Below, in pieces: positions 17,007-25,281 of a stretch of DNA of 64,000 nt. The notes under the pieces were generated by a model. It saw nothing but the letters and a program-made list of their open reading frames with translations. It had not been told where the DNA came from and searched no databases. Both the position numbers and the translations under genes were made by a program. Source of the DNA: Alcaligenaceae bacterium (GTDB lineage Bacteria > Pseudomonadota > Gammaproteobacteria > Burkholderiales > Burkholderiaceae_B); contig JACCES010000014.1 in NCBI GenBank assembly GCA_013416455.1, forward strand, positions 1 through 64,000. The letters run 5' to 3'. Positions within the stretch are counted from its first letter, which is position 1, and every line of letters starts with the position of its first letter.

Positions 17007-18320
17007 TCAGGGCACCAGGGCCAGGCCGAAGCGGATCTGTGAACCGGTCTTCTGGTCGTAGCCGAGCAGGGTTTCGTTGTAGCCTTTGAAATACTGCACG
17101 TGGAAGTAGCCGTTCATGTTGAGAAAGGTGCGCTGCAGGGGCCAGGCGGCTTCCAGCTGCGTGCTGTGGCGGCTGCCCTTGCCTTGCCGGTACAGCCCGG
17201 TCAGGACGAGGCCGTTGTCCTGGGCCCAGCGCAGTTTCCAGTCGACATGGCCGGCGTAATCCTTGTAGTCGGGGTTGTCCCGGGTTCCGAAATACTGCTT
17301 GATGCGCGGGGCGAAGGTGAGCGTGCTGCCCTGCCCGAAACGGTAATTGAATTCCGGCTGGACATAGACGAAATTGAGCGAACGGGAATCGTCGCCGCTT
17401 TTGCCGTTGGATTCATGCTCCACGCCGCTTTGCAGGCCCAGGAAGAAGGGGCTGCCCTCAGGCCGGAACACGGCGTCCCGCCGCCAGAACAGGCTGGGCT
17501 TGAACGAGGTGTCGACGAAGGGGTTCGAATCCGAGTGAAGATCCCAGAGCGAGGTTTGCGTATATCCAATATGTAAACCATCCAGAAAGCCCGGGTGCTG
17601 CGGATCGCTGGGTGTGAACAGGCGGTACTTCAGGCTGATCTGGAAGCGCGCCATGCGGCTGCCTTCTCCGCCCACGTCGAAATACACGGGTTCGTAAGGC
17701 GAAATCGCGCTGCGGAAGCGCTCGAAGCCAGGATTGGGCTGCCCGCCCAGGGCGGTGCCGGGCGCCGGGCCGCCGCTGGGGCTCGCCCCCGCCAGCGCGA
17801 CCGCATGCTGTGATGCCACCGGGTCGGCGCCCAGCGGCCCGCCTTTGCCGGCATCGAGCACAGGGCCGTCGGCAGGCACGGAAGCCACCAGGGCTCTTTC
17901 GGTCGGGCTGGTGTCCAGCGCCAGCAGCGTGGCGTCGCCCTCGACGTTGACGGCCTGCAGGCCCGTCGCCCCCTGGGGCACGACCGCCCGCCACTGGAAG
18001 CGCACGAAATTGTTCACGGGGATATCGGCCGCCGGATTGCCGCTGTCCAGGTAGGCGATGCTGCGCAAGGCCTGGCCGCGTTCGTTGCGCCATTGCAGGA
18101 CGATGGTGTCGGGCGCCTGCCAGCTCATCAGATCCCGTGTGTCGTTGAAGACCAGGGCCTGAACGTGGACGGTTTCGCCAGCCGAGGCATGATTTCTGTC
18201 CAGGGAATAGGAAACGCCCGCCGATGCGCCCAGGGGCCAGGCGACCGACAGGGCCATTGCCGCCAGCGCAATGCGGGTGGATGCGTTCTTATGGGTTTTC
18301 CTGATTGTCATGCTCAGCAT
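17007..18320 (-). CDS. pldA: Outer-membrane phospholipase A (PldA)
   Basis: A 437-residue outer-membrane enzyme that hydrolyses phospholipids in the outer leaflet. The active-site block HESNGKSGDDSRSLN carries the His, Ser (+2) and Asn (+14) in the exact spacing of E. coli OMPLA His142, Ser144 and Asn156. A signal peptide (MTIRKTHKNASTRIA, then a hydrophobic stretch ending GASA) precedes an extra N-terminal domain of about 170 residues with a Gly/Pro-rich linker (SPSGGPAPGTALGGQ) and then the 12-strand barrel. E. coli PldA lacks that domain (289 residues). The protein ends with an aromatic-poor LALVP rather than terminal Phe. The start could be 18320 or 18311; no strong ribosome binding site is visible for either. 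Confidence 0.9.
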   Translation of the reverse strand: MLSMTIRKTHKNASTRIALAAMALSVAWPLGASAGVSYSLDRNHASAGETVHVQALVFNDTRDLMSWQAPDTIVLQWRNERGQALRSIAYLDSGNPAADIPVNNFVRFQWRAVVPQGATGLQAVNVEGDATLLALDTSPTERALVASVPADGPVLDAGKGGPLGADPVASQHAVALAGASPSGGPAPGTALGGQPNPGFERFRSAISPYEPVYFDVGGEGSRMARFQISLKYRLFTPSDPQHPGFLDGLHIGYTQTSLWDLHSDSNPFVDTSFKPSLFWRRDAVFRPEGSPFFLGLQSGVEHESNGKSGDDSRSLNFVYVQPEFNYRFGQGSTLTFAPRIKQYFGTRDNPDYKDYAGHVDWKLRWAQDNGLVLTGLYRQGKGSRHSTQLEAAWPLQRTFLNMNGYFHVQYFKGYNETLLGYDQKTGSQIRFGLALVP

Positions 18321-18418
18321 ATTGTTGTTGAGGTGTGCTGACTGTAGCACCGGCAATGAGAGCCGCCGACTACCGGTTGTTACCGCGGCCATATCGGCGG
18401 CGACTTGCCGGCCCCGGC

Positions 18419-18446
18419 TTGAGGTTTGCGCGTCTGACGTTAAAAT
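18419..18446 (+). promoter_or_regulatory. Promoter of tRNA-Arg
   Basis: TTGAGG (18419-18424) and TAAAAT (18441-18446) with a 16-bp spacer, 18 nt before the mature tRNA 5' end. Confidence 0.6.
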
Positions 18447-18464
18447 GCCGACTCCCCTTGTGTT

Positions 18465-18541
18465 GCGGCAGTAGCTCAGCTGGATAGAGCACGGGCCTTC
18501 TAAGCCTGAGGTCGGGGGTTCGAGACCCTCCTGCCGCGCCA
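18465..18541 (+). tRNA. tRNA-Arg(TCT)
   Basis: Complete cloverleaf: acceptor GCGGCAG/CTGCCGC, D arm with AGCTCAGCTGGATAGAGC, anticodon loop CTTCTAA with anticodon TCT, T arm GTTCGAGAC, discriminator G and encoded CCA. An integrase remnant begins about 60 nt downstream, suggesting use as an attachment site. Confidence 0.96.
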
Positions 18542-18599
18542 CCCACTTCCTTGTATATCAAGCGCTTAGGTTTTTCGTCCTGTCATTGTTCTGGCCGTT

Positions 18600-18800
18600 T
18601 TAGGGCCGTTTTGGCACCGGAATGACACGAGAATGACACGATCCCTCCGGGGCGAAGACGGCTTCGGCGCGGGCTCCCGCATCGGGTGCGGCATCTGGCA
18701 TCCACTTGCCGTAAATTTTTGCAATCATCGTCTGGTCGGTGTGCCCCATTTGCGTGGCTACCCACATCGGATGCTCGCCTGCGGACAGCAGTTGGCCGCA
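18600..18800 (-). pseudogene. Tyrosine integrase, C-terminal remnant at tRNA-Arg
   Basis: The minus strand encodes, without a start, LLSAGEHPMWVATQMGHTD, then QTMIAKIYGKWMPDA and a short tail to a TAA stop at 18602-18600. This is the C-terminal catalytic piece of a phage-type tyrosine recombinase: the third-box MGH and the nucleophile Tyr in KIYGKW. The upstream arginine and the DNA-binding parts are absent. Upstream of about 18800 the homology ends abruptly. Confidence 0.8.
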
Positions 18801-18865
18801 TCCAGGGCTGTGAAAGCAAGAAGGAGTGCCTTCAAAATCTACCCACCGCTTTGATGTATGCTCTC

Positions 18866-18894
18866 TTGTTTCGTGTATCTATACAAGATACAAT
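18866..18894 (+). promoter_or_regulatory. Promoter and operator of the first higBA operon
   Basis: TTGTTT (18866-18871), a 17-bp spacer and TACAAT (18889-18894). A dyad GTATC-TATACAA-GATAC (18875-18891) covers the spacer and the -10 box, fitting repression by HigA. The -10 box ends only 6 nt before the toxin ATG at 18901, so the transcript probably starts at or next to the start codon. Confidence 0.6.
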
Positions 18895-18900
18895 CAGGGC

Positions 18901-19182
18901 ATGCTCAAGAGCTTCCGCCACAAAGGCATTCAACTGTTCTTCGAAACCGGCTCAAAAGCAAAGATTCAAGCCGCACATGCTGGCAAGCTGGAGCGCCAGC
19001 TGCTTGCGCTCAATCGAGCAACTCAGCCCGAAGACATGAATGTGCCTGGCTGGCGCCTGCATCCGCTGCATGGCGGTGACCTGCAGGGGCACTGGTCAGT
19101 ATGGGTCAACGGCAACTGGCGCCTGACCTTCACTTTTGATGGGCAGGACGCCATTCTGGTGGACTACCAGGACTATCACTAG
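18901..19182 (+). CDS. higB: Type II toxin HigB (RelE/ParE superfamily)
   Basis: A 93-residue toxin. The family pattern is clear: IQLFFETGSKAKIQAAHAGK, then RATQPEDMNVPGWRLHPLHG and WSVWVNGNWRLTFTFDGQDA, ending VDYQDYH. HigB toxins cut mRNA on the ribosome and are neutralised by HigA. Frame extends upstream but the ATG at 18901 gives the normal N-terminus. There is no usable ribosome binding site before it and the promoter lies directly upstream. Toxin precedes antitoxin, as is normal for hig. Confidence 0.93.
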   Translation: MLKSFRHKGIQLFFETGSKAKIQAAHAGKLERQLLALNRATQPEDMNVPGWRLHPLHGGDLQGHWSVWVNGNWRLTFTFDGQDAILVDYQDYH

Positions 19183-19190
19183 GAGAAACC

Positions 19191-19487
19191 ATGCGTATGC
19201 ATAACCCTCCACACCCGGGCAGCATCTTGAAAGAGGATGTGCTGCCGGAGCTGGGCCTGACGGTGACGCAGGCGGCTGAGCAGCTTGGCGTGTCGCGCGT
19301 TCAGTTTTCGCGATTTATCAATGGCCGTGCGGGCGTGACTCCCGATTTGGCGATCCGCTTGTCCAAGTGGATTCCAGCGCCCACAGCCATCATGTGGCTG
19401 CAGATGCAAGCTGACTACGATTTGTGGCGGGCAGAGCACTCGGGGCGAGAACTGCAGGTCGAGCCCGCGCACGCTGTGCTGGCGTGA
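19191..19487 (+). CDS. higA: Antitoxin HigA (XRE-family)
   Basis: A 98-residue antitoxin and repressor. It begins with the typical MHNPPHPGSILKEDVL and carries a helix-turn-helix (LTVTQAAEQLGVSRVQFSRFINGRAG). It starts 8 nt after higB with AGGAG at 19182-19186, so antitoxin translation has a normal ribosome binding site, unlike the toxin. It should bind the dyad at 18875-18891. Confidence 0.93.
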   Translation: MRMHNPPHPGSILKEDVLPELGLTVTQAAEQLGVSRVQFSRFINGRAGVTPDLAIRLSKWIPAPTAIMWLQMQADYDLWRAEHSGRELQVEPAHAVLA

Positions 19488-19488
19488 T

Positions 19489-19653
19489 ATGGACACACAG
19501 ATGGAGAGCAATTCTTCCGTGCCCTCTGACTGGATCACCGTCCACATGGATATCGACGAAGATATCCTGATCTACTTCCAGTCGCCGGGCCCGGACAGGG
19601 AGGTCCGCATCAATGATGCGCTTCGGGACTGGCTGAAGACGCATCGAGTATAG
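19489..19653 (+). CDS. Small BrnA-like ribbon-helix-helix protein, third gene of the higBA operon
   Basis: A 54-residue protein starting one base after the higA stop (TGA-T-ATG). The C-terminal half, DILIYFQSPGPDREVRINDA followed by LRDWLKTHRV, matches the BrnA antitoxin pattern (xxLxWFxxxGxGYQTRINxxLRxYL). BrnA proteins neutralise BrnT toxins and bind DNA; no BrnT gene is present here. Its close spacing argues for co-translation with HigA. It may be an orphan antitoxin or an auxiliary regulator. No good alternative frame exists in the segment. Confidence 0.7.
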   Translation: MDTQMESNSSVPSDWITVHMDIDEDILIYFQSPGPDREVRINDALRDWLKTHRV

Positions 19654-19768
19654 GGCGTGGCTCCACCCAGTCTCTTTGCCGCAGGCGTCCTCAAGCGCTT
19701 GCGCCATAGGTGAGCCCACCCCGTGCCGGGAACGGGCTGGATATATGTGTCATCTACAATGACGCCGC

Positions 19769-20647
19769 ATGAGTAGAAGGAAGTCCCGCCGCCGCCCATC
19801 TAACTCCCCGGGCCGATTCCGCCAGTTCCTTCGGGCGCTCGCCGTCTCCGCCGCCGTCTCGTTCACGGCCGCCAGTTGCATTCTCAACCCGCAATTGCGC
19901 GAACGGATTTCCGTCGCGCCGATTCTGGAGCATCTGGGCGCCGGAGCCTATGCGCCGGCGGTTCCCGAGGCACAGGCCGGCGCCTACGTACAGACCCGGT
20001 TTGACGGCTGCCCGCAGTTTTTCCCCGGCGCCCGGGCGCCGGCCGTCCCGGCCGGCCCGGCGCTGCGCGAGCTGTGCTATGACGCATTTGCGATTCTGCA
20101 CGACGGCCGGGCCAGAACGCCCGTGTTCGTTGCCCAGCGCCTGAACCGGCGGATGCTTGCAGGGGCTTCGTCCATCGCGCGCACTGACCGCTTCTTCGCC
20201 GAGGCGCGGCTGCCGGGGGCCGAGCGCGCCGAACTGGATGACTACCGCAACTCGGGCTATTCACGCGGCCACATGGCGCCGGCCGGCGACATGCACACGC
20301 AAGCCGCGATGGAGCAGAGCTTCAGTCTGGCCAACATGGTCCCCCAGGACCAGCGCCACAACAGCGGAGCATGGAACAAGATCGAAAATGATACGCGCAG
20401 CTACATCATGCGCGCGCAAGGCGACGTCTACGTGTTCACCGGTCCGGTCTACGCGGGCCGCGCGGCAACGATCGGGGCGGGGCGCGTTGCCGTGCCCACG
20501 CATCTGTACAAGCTCGTATACGACGCCACGACGAAGCGGTCATGGGTGCATTGGCAGGCCAACAGCCCCGACGCGAAGGCCGGGGCCCCGATCGGCTACG
20601 AAGAGTTCGTGAGGCGGACGGGGCTGCGGGTGTTGCCGGCCGGGTGA
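19769..20647 (+). CDS. Exported DNA/RNA non-specific endonuclease (NucA/NucM family)
   Basis: A 292-residue nuclease. After an Arg-rich start, residues ~20-36 are hydrophobic (LRALAVSAAVSFTAAS) and followed by Cys, so it is exported and possibly a lipoprotein. The beta-beta-alpha-metal core has the YSRGHMAPAGD motif (the DRGH box with Ser in place of Asp; His is the general base) and LANMVPQDQRHNSGAWNKIE with the metal-binding Asn. Members degrade DNA and RNA outside the cytoplasm. It lies 115 bp after the toxin-antitoxin operon and may be island cargo or native. Confidence 0.88.
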   Translation: MSRRKSRRRPSNSPGRFRQFLRALAVSAAVSFTAASCILNPQLRERISVAPILEHLGAGAYAPAVPEAQAGAYVQTRFDGCPQFFPGARAPAVPAGPALRELCYDAFAILHDGRARTPVFVAQRLNRRMLAGASSIARTDRFFAEARLPGAERAELDDYRNSGYSRGHMAPAGDMHTQAAMEQSFSLANMVPQDQRHNSGAWNKIENDTRSYIMRAQGDVYVFTGPVYAGRAATIGAGRVAVPTHLYKLVYDATTKRSWVHWQANSPDAKAGAPIGYEEFVRRTGLRVLPAG

Positions 20648-20666
20648 TGCTTACTGCTGAAGAAGA

Positions 20667-20879
20667 TCAGGCTGGCTGATCCTGCTCCGCCAGGAGCCTG
20701 GGTTCGTCGGTATCCATCTCCGGTGGTATCGGCTGCCCCTGGCCGGGGTCCACGGGCTCCGGCGGTCCGCCCGGGAGATCGGGGTTTTCAGGGTAGGGCG
20801 CCGGCTGTCCGGGTTTGGCAGGCACATCGATGCCGGGGTCGCGCGGTGGTTCGGGCCTGTGGGTGGCGGGCGGTTGCAT
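20667..20879 (-). CDS. Small proline-rich hypothetical protein
   Basis: A 70-residue protein, about 30 percent Pro, starting MQPPATHRPEPPRDPGIDV and continuing with PxPGxPxPYPENPDLPGGPP-type repeats to an acidic tail. The start ATG 20879 has GGAG at 7 nt, and the ordered repeat pattern with conserved acidic residues argues for a real gene. I know similar short Pro-rich proteins from Alcaligenaceae but no function. It is disordered and probably cytoplasmic. Confidence 0.6.
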   Translation of the reverse strand: MQPPATHRPEPPRDPGIDVPAKPGQPAPYPENPDLPGGPPEPVDPGQGQPIPPEMDTDEPRLLAEQDQPA

Positions 20880-21216
20880 AGGCGTCTCCGTGGCGGATGC
20901 CCGGGCGGTCCCGGATGGAGCCTGCCGGCGGGCATCCTCTGGAATACCGGGCAAGGTCCATACCCGGGCGCGGGTCGCCCCTGGCTTCTTCGTGCATCGC
21001 CGTGCATACACTCACTGTGCCGGAAAGACGCGGCCGCGTTTGTAGTGAATGGATACAAGTGCCAGCCGCTGTGGTCTTGGGAAGGAATGCCGTCATTTTG
21101 ATGTGTTTTACGAGAAAATAACGGTATTTTGTCGGTAATTGTCGTGACTTCAGGGCGGCCGCGGTGGCGGCGGCATTGTGACCGGGCTTTCCCGCTCTCT
21201 ATGATGGGTTTTTTTC
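20880..21216. other. Gap upstream of bioB; nothing clearly recognisable
   Basis: The left part is GC-rich leader of the Pro-rich gene. The stretch 21095-21145 is AT-rich (around TTTTACGAGAAAATAACGG) and is the most likely promoter region for bioB. I see no convincing BirA operator or RNA gene. Confidence 0.4.
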
Positions 21217-22239
21217 ATGAGGCCGTTCATGTTCGTCACCGCCGTATCCCGCGAAACACAGCCATGGAACCCGTCGTCGGTGCTGCGTTTGTTCGAGCAG
21301 CCTTTCCTGGACCTGCTCAGCCAGGCGCAGCAGGTGCATCGCGCCCATCATCCCGCCAACGAGGTTCAGCTCTCGACGCTGCTGTCGATCAAGACAGGGG
21401 CCTGTAGCGAGGATTGCGCCTATTGTCCGCAATCGCGCCATCACGATACGGGGCTGGAGGAAAGCCGGCTCGCGCCGCTGGAAACCGTGTTGGCGGCGGC
21501 CCGGGCGGCGCGCGAGCAGGGGGCTCAGCGTTTCTGCATGGGGGCGGCCTGGCGCTCGCCCACCGAACGCCAGCTGGACGACGTGATCGACATGGTGGCT
21601 GCGGTGAAAGCGCTGGGCATGGAGACCTGCGTGACCCTGGGCATGCTGAAGGCCGGCCAGGCGGAACGCCTGCGCAATGCCGGCCTGGATTACTACAACC
21701 ACAATCTCGATACGTCTCCGGAGTTCTACGGCAGCATCATCACGACCCGGACCTACCAGGACCGGCTGGATACGCTCGAAGCCGTGCGCGATGCCGGTAT
21801 CAAGGTCTGTTGCGGCGGCATCGTCGGCATGGGGGAGTCAAGGCGCGAGCGGGCGGGGCTGATCGCGCAGCTGGCCAATCTCGACCCTTATCCCGAGTCC
21901 GTGCCGATCAACAATCTGGTCCGGGTGGCGGGCACGCCGCTGGCGGATGCGCCGCCCGTGGATGAATTCGAGTTCGTGCGCACCATTGCCGCCGCCCGCA
22001 TCGCCATGCCCCGGGCGGTGCTGCGCCTGTCGGCGGGACGCACGGAAATGAGCGACACCATGCAGGCGCTGTGCTTCATGGCGGGGGCCGGCTCCATTTT
22101 CTATGGTGACGAATTGCTGACCACCGCGAATCCGCAACAGGAGAAGGACAAGGCGCTGATGGCGCGCCTGGGGCTCAAGGTGATGGGCGGGGATACGGAA
22201 GCGGCTGCGGAGCGGGAAGCGGCGCTGGTTTCTGTTTAG
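21217..22239 (+). CDS. bioB: Biotin synthase
   Basis: A 340-residue radical SAM enzyme that inserts sulfur into dethiobiotin, the last step of biotin synthesis. The radical SAM cysteines are in [13 protein letters not shown] (CxxxCxxC); [25 protein letters not shown] and [10 protein letters not shown] are the standard BioB blocks, with the further 2Fe-2S ligand Cys and Arg in VLRLSAGR. Length is normal. ATG at 21217 or 21229. It stands alone here without bioA, bioF or bioD. Confidence 0.96.
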   Translation: MRPFMFVTAVSRETQPWNPSSVLRLFEQPFLDLLSQAQQVHRAHHPANEVQLSTLLSIKTGACSEDCAYCPQSRHHDTGLEESRLAPLETVLAAARAAREQGAQRFCMGAAWRSPTERQLDDVIDMVAAVKALGMETCVTLGMLKAGQAERLRNAGLDYYNHNLDTSPEFYGSIITTRTYQDRLDTLEAVRDAGIKVCCGGIVGMGESRRERAGLIAQLANLDPYPESVPINNLVRVAGTPLADAPPVDEFEFVRTIAAARIAMPRAVLRLSAGRTEMSDTMQALCFMAGAGSIFYGDELLTTANPQQEKDKALMARLGLKVMGGDTEAAAEREAALVSV

Positions 22240-22283
22240 CGTGGCGCCGGTTTCCGATCGGGCGCGATCCGGGCGCCCGCCTT

Positions 22284-23198
22284 TCAGAACTGCGCCGACA
22301 GCGCTTCCGGCTGGGTGGCGGCAAGCAGATCTTCCAGCGTTTGTGCCGCAATGGATAATGTTCTGCCGCGCCGCTTGATGGCTATTATCTGGTAGCGCAA
22401 GCCGTCGTCCCGCACAGGAACGGCTTTCAGGCCGGCGCGAGTGAAATTGAAAAGGGAAATGCCGGCCACGACTGAAATTCCCGCTCCGCTGGCGATAAGG
22501 CCGGCGATCGTGCTCAAGTACCCCACTTCGAAACCCGAGTCCCGCAGGGGTACCTGGCGCAGGTAAGGATACAGCTGGCGCCACAAGCTGGCCGTCTTTA
22601 TCGAGTGGATGTAGCGCTGACCCGCAAGGTCCTGGAGCAGGATGCCGCGTCGCTCCGCGAGTGAATGATCAGGCCGGCAAACGAGATAGAAACGGTCTTC
22701 GAACAATGGCCGGACATCGAACTCATCCTTCAGATTGGTGTCGGCATTGACGGCGAAGTCCACGATGCCTTCCCGGACCAGCGCAAGCGTGCTTTGCAGG
22801 ATGACGTCGAACAGCTGCACGGCAATGCCGGGGTAGCGCTCACGGTATTCGACAAGTATTGGCGGGAGCCACTCCGCTGCGATGGAAGGCAGCGCTGCGA
22901 TCGCGACTTTCCCGACACGGCGCTCGGCGTGGTTGCGAAGATTCTCTACAGCCCCTTTCAAGCTGTCGAGCACTTGTTGCGCGACAGGCAGAAAGAGTTC
23001 TCCCTCGGGAGTGAGCAATACGCTGCGCGTGTTGCGGTCGAACAGGCGGACGCCGAGCTCCTGCTCCAAGCGCCGAATGGCCTGGCTGAAGGCGGGTTGA
23101 GACAGATGGCAGCGCTGTGCCGCCAAGTTGAACTGATGACAATGCGCCAACGTCACGAACGCATTCAGGAGATGCGTCGACAGATTATGTTGATTCAT
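22284..23198 (-). CDS. LysR-family transcriptional regulator
   Basis: A 304-residue regulator with a helix-turn-helix at residues ~10-65 (FNLAAQRCHLSQPAFSQAIRRL) and an effector domain (VGKVAIAALPSIAAEWLPPIL). It diverges from the AtuA/BKACE cluster with 330 bp between them and is the likely regulator of that cluster. A T-N11-A-type dyad lies in the gap. Confidence 0.9.
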   Translation of the reverse strand: MNQHNLSTHLLNAFVTLAHCHQFNLAAQRCHLSQPAFSQAIRRLEQELGVRLFDRNTRSVLLTPEGELFLPVAQQVLDSLKGAVENLRNHAERRVGKVAIAALPSIAAEWLPPILVEYRERYPGIAVQLFDVILQSTLALVREGIVDFAVNADTNLKDEFDVRPLFEDRFYLVCRPDHSLAERRGILLQDLAGQRYIHSIKTASLWRQLYPYLRQVPLRDSGFEVGYLSTIAGLIASGAGISVVAGISLFNFTRAGLKAVPVRDDGLRYQIIAIKRRGRTLSIAAQTLEDLLAATQPEALSAQF

Positions 23199-23235
23199 GA
23201 ATCAATCATTTCAAAAAATCCATTAGACGGAATTA

Positions 23236-23256
23236 TTGCACAAAACCATAATGCAA
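23236..23256. promoter_or_regulatory. Candidate LysR binding site TTGCA-N11-TGCAA
   Basis: A 5+5 dyad with 11-nt spacing, containing the T-N11-A core of LysR sites, located 38 nt upstream of the LysR start and about 270 nt before the AtuA gene. The rest of the 330-bp gap contains only the small possible frame listed below. Confidence 0.45.
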
Positions 23257-23270
23257 CGGATGGAGACAAC

Positions 23271-23360
23271 ATGAACGACAAGAAAAGCGGGCGGGGAAGA
23301 AAAGAGATGTCATCGAGCGGGAAACAGGGGCCTCATGCCGCCGCGGCGGCCGGCTTCTGA
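23271..23360 (+). CDS. Possible 29-residue leader peptide or gene fragment
   Basis: A short frame with a good GGAG site 6 nt before its ATG. The product is Lys/Ser-rich with a poly-Ala tail and is not recognised. It may be the broken start of a lost gene or a leader peptide; evidence is only the ribosome binding site and position just downstream of the LysR dyad. Confidence 0.25.
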   Translation: MNDKKSGRGRKEMSSSGKQGPHAAAAAGF

Positions 23361-23528
23361 ATCAGCTTGCCGGATGAAATCTCCTGGCATCAGATCCTCG
23401 TGAGGAATCCCCGGGGTCTGTACTTTAAGGAAGCTCTGAATAATTCGAGCGGCAAGCAGGCGCCCTGGAAAGCGCGCAATGCATAGTTATCTCTATGTGG
23501 TTCTTGAAGAGCAGAAGCAATAGGCAAT

Positions 23529-24890
23529 ATGAAAACAAGCACTGAGTCAGAGACGTTGTTGGTAGGATGCGCGGCGGGCGGATCCGGGGACAGACTGGAT
23601 GCGGCCAGGCCTATTGTCGATGAGTTCATCGCGCGTCGTTTGCCGAGCGTGCTCATCTTCGAGAATCTGGCGGAACGCACCCTGGCATTTGCCCAGCTGG
23701 CCAAGCGGGCGAATCCGTCCGCCGGCTACGAGCCATTGCTGGACCAGGAGGTGCGCCCCATTCTTGAGGACTGCCTGAGGCATGGCATATCCATCGTCAG
23801 CAACTTTGGCGCCGCCAATCCCCAGGCCGCGGCCCAGCATCTGCTTCGGATGGCCAGAGAACTCGGCTGCCCGCCGCCGCGAATCGCCATCATCGAAGGG
23901 GATGATCTGTCCGATGGACGAGGGCGGGAACTGTTGCGTCCGCTCCTGCCCAGCGAATGTGCGGGCCGGACATTCGTGAGTGCGAACGTATATCAGGGGG
24001 CCTGGGAAATTGCGGATGCCTTGCGGGCGGGCGCGCAGATCGTCGTGACGGGGCGTGTGGCGGATCCTTCCCTGGTGGTCGGGCCGGCCATCGCGCATTT
24101 CGGCTGGAGCCGGGATGATTGGCATCGTCTTGCCGGCGCGACGATGGCTGGCCACCTGCTGGAGTGCGGCGCCCAGGTCACCGGGGGCTATTTTGCGGAC
24201 CCTGGTTTGAAAGACGTTCCTGATCTGGCGAACGTCGGCTATCCCATCGTGGAGTTATCGGAAGACAGCACTTGCGTCGTCACCAAACCGCGTGGCACGG
24301 GCGGCTTGGTCAGTATCCGGACAGTCAAGGAGCAGCTTCTCTATGAGGTCCATGACCCGGGCAGGTACTTGACCCCCGATGTGATCGCGGATGTGACTTC
24401 GGCCGTGGTGGAGCAGGCTGGCCCGGATCGGGTACGGGTCAGCGGCGTGCGCGGCCATCCCCGTCCTTCCACACTCAAGGCCCTTGCCTACTTCGAGGGT
24501 GGCTGGCTTGGCGAAGCGGAAATTTCGTATGCCGGCCCGAACGCCGAAGCCAGGGCGAGGCTGGCGATGGAAATAGTGCGGAAACGCATGGGCGGGGACA
24601 TCGAGCTCCGGTTCGATCTTATCGGCCGGCTAAGCGTTCATGCAGACGACAAGGGCAATCTGATGAAGGAATTGGCGCCCGCCCATGGCCAGGACATTCG
24701 TCTGCGTGCGGCGACGCGGCACGATGACGAAGCGCGAGTCGACCAGCTGCTGCGGGAAGTCTACACCCTTTGGCTGTGCGGGCCCGCGGCGGGCGGTGGC
24801 GTCAGGACCGCCAAACGGCAGCGGCTGTCGAATGTGACCTGCTTTGTCGAGCGGGAGACCGTCCCCGCTGCGTTCAGATTTGTGGAGTGA
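23529..24890 (+). CDS. AtuA-domain protein (DUF1446, acyclic terpene utilisation family)
   Basis: A 453-residue cytoplasmic protein matching the AtuA N-terminal domain: LLVGCAAGGSGDRLDAARPI, ISIVSNFGAANPQAAAQHLL, IAIIEGDD, AQIVVTGRVADPSLVVGPAI and HLLECGAQVTGGYFAD. AtuA was named from citronellol catabolism in Pseudomonas but its reaction is not known. The C-terminal small domain is encoded by the next gene instead of being fused. It begins a five-gene run with AtuA-C, BKACE, Bug receptor and a reductase. Confidence 0.85.
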   Translation: MKTSTESETLLVGCAAGGSGDRLDAARPIVDEFIARRLPSVLIFENLAERTLAFAQLAKRANPSAGYEPLLDQEVRPILEDCLRHGISIVSNFGAANPQAAAQHLLRMARELGCPPPRIAIIEGDDLSDGRGRELLRPLLPSECAGRTFVSANVYQGAWEIADALRAGAQIVVTGRVADPSLVVGPAIAHFGWSRDDWHRLAGATMAGHLLECGAQVTGGYFADPGLKDVPDLANVGYPIVELSEDSTCVVTKPRGTGGLVSIRTVKEQLLYEVHDPGRYLTPDVIADVTSAVVEQAGPDRVRVSGVRGHPRPSTLKALAYFEGGWLGEAEISYAGPNAEARARLAMEIVRKRMGGDIELRFDLIGRLSVHADDKGNLMKELAPAHGQDIRLRAATRHDDEARVDQLLREVYTLWLCGPAAGGGVRTAKRQRLSNVTCFVERETVPAAFRFVE

Positions 24891-24893
24891 ACC

Positions 24894-25244
24894 ATGGCCG
24901 CGACCCATTCAATCACAGTGAGCCTTCATGAAATCGCGCATGCTCGTGCGGGGGACAAAGGCAACCATTTGAATATCTCTGTCTTCGCCTATGAGCCGGA
25001 AGATTATCACTTGCTTGTCGAGCAGGTGACCGAGGCACGCGTCATGCAGCATTTTTCAGCACGTTCCCCGACAAAAGTCACGCGCTACCTGCTGCCCAAT
25101 CTGGGTGGGCTGAATCTTGTTCTGGAAAATGTGCTGGACGGTGGAGTCAATGATTCTCTGAATCTCGATTCACACGGCAAAACACTTTCATTTCATCTGT
25201 TGACCCTGGAGATCTCCCGTGATCGGGATGGGCGGGCGGGCTGA
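24894..25244 (+). CDS. AtuA-like ferredoxin-fold domain protein (separate C-terminal domain)
   Basis: A 116-residue protein starting 4 nt after the AtuA-domain gene. It shows the small-domain pattern LHEIAHARAGDKGNHLNISV, VTRYLLPNLGGLNLVLENVL and DSHGKTLSFHLLTLEI. In many genomes this domain is fused to the AtuA domain, so the two proteins almost surely act together. Confidence 0.85.
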   Translation: MAATHSITVSLHEIAHARAGDKGNHLNISVFAYEPEDYHLLVEQVTEARVMQHFSARSPTKVTRYLLPNLGGLNLVLENVLDGGVNDSLNLDSHGKTLSFHLLTLEISRDRDGRAG

Positions 25245-25281
25245 TCGTTGGTGAATTTTCTCACTCTGAAAGGATAAAAAG

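Noticed and set aside
19654-19768. BrnT toxin gene after the BrnA-like gene
   Set aside because: The 115-bp gap is too short and no frame resembles BrnT.
21095-21216. BirA operator before bioB
   Set aside because: No TTGTAAACC-type inverted repeat could be found.
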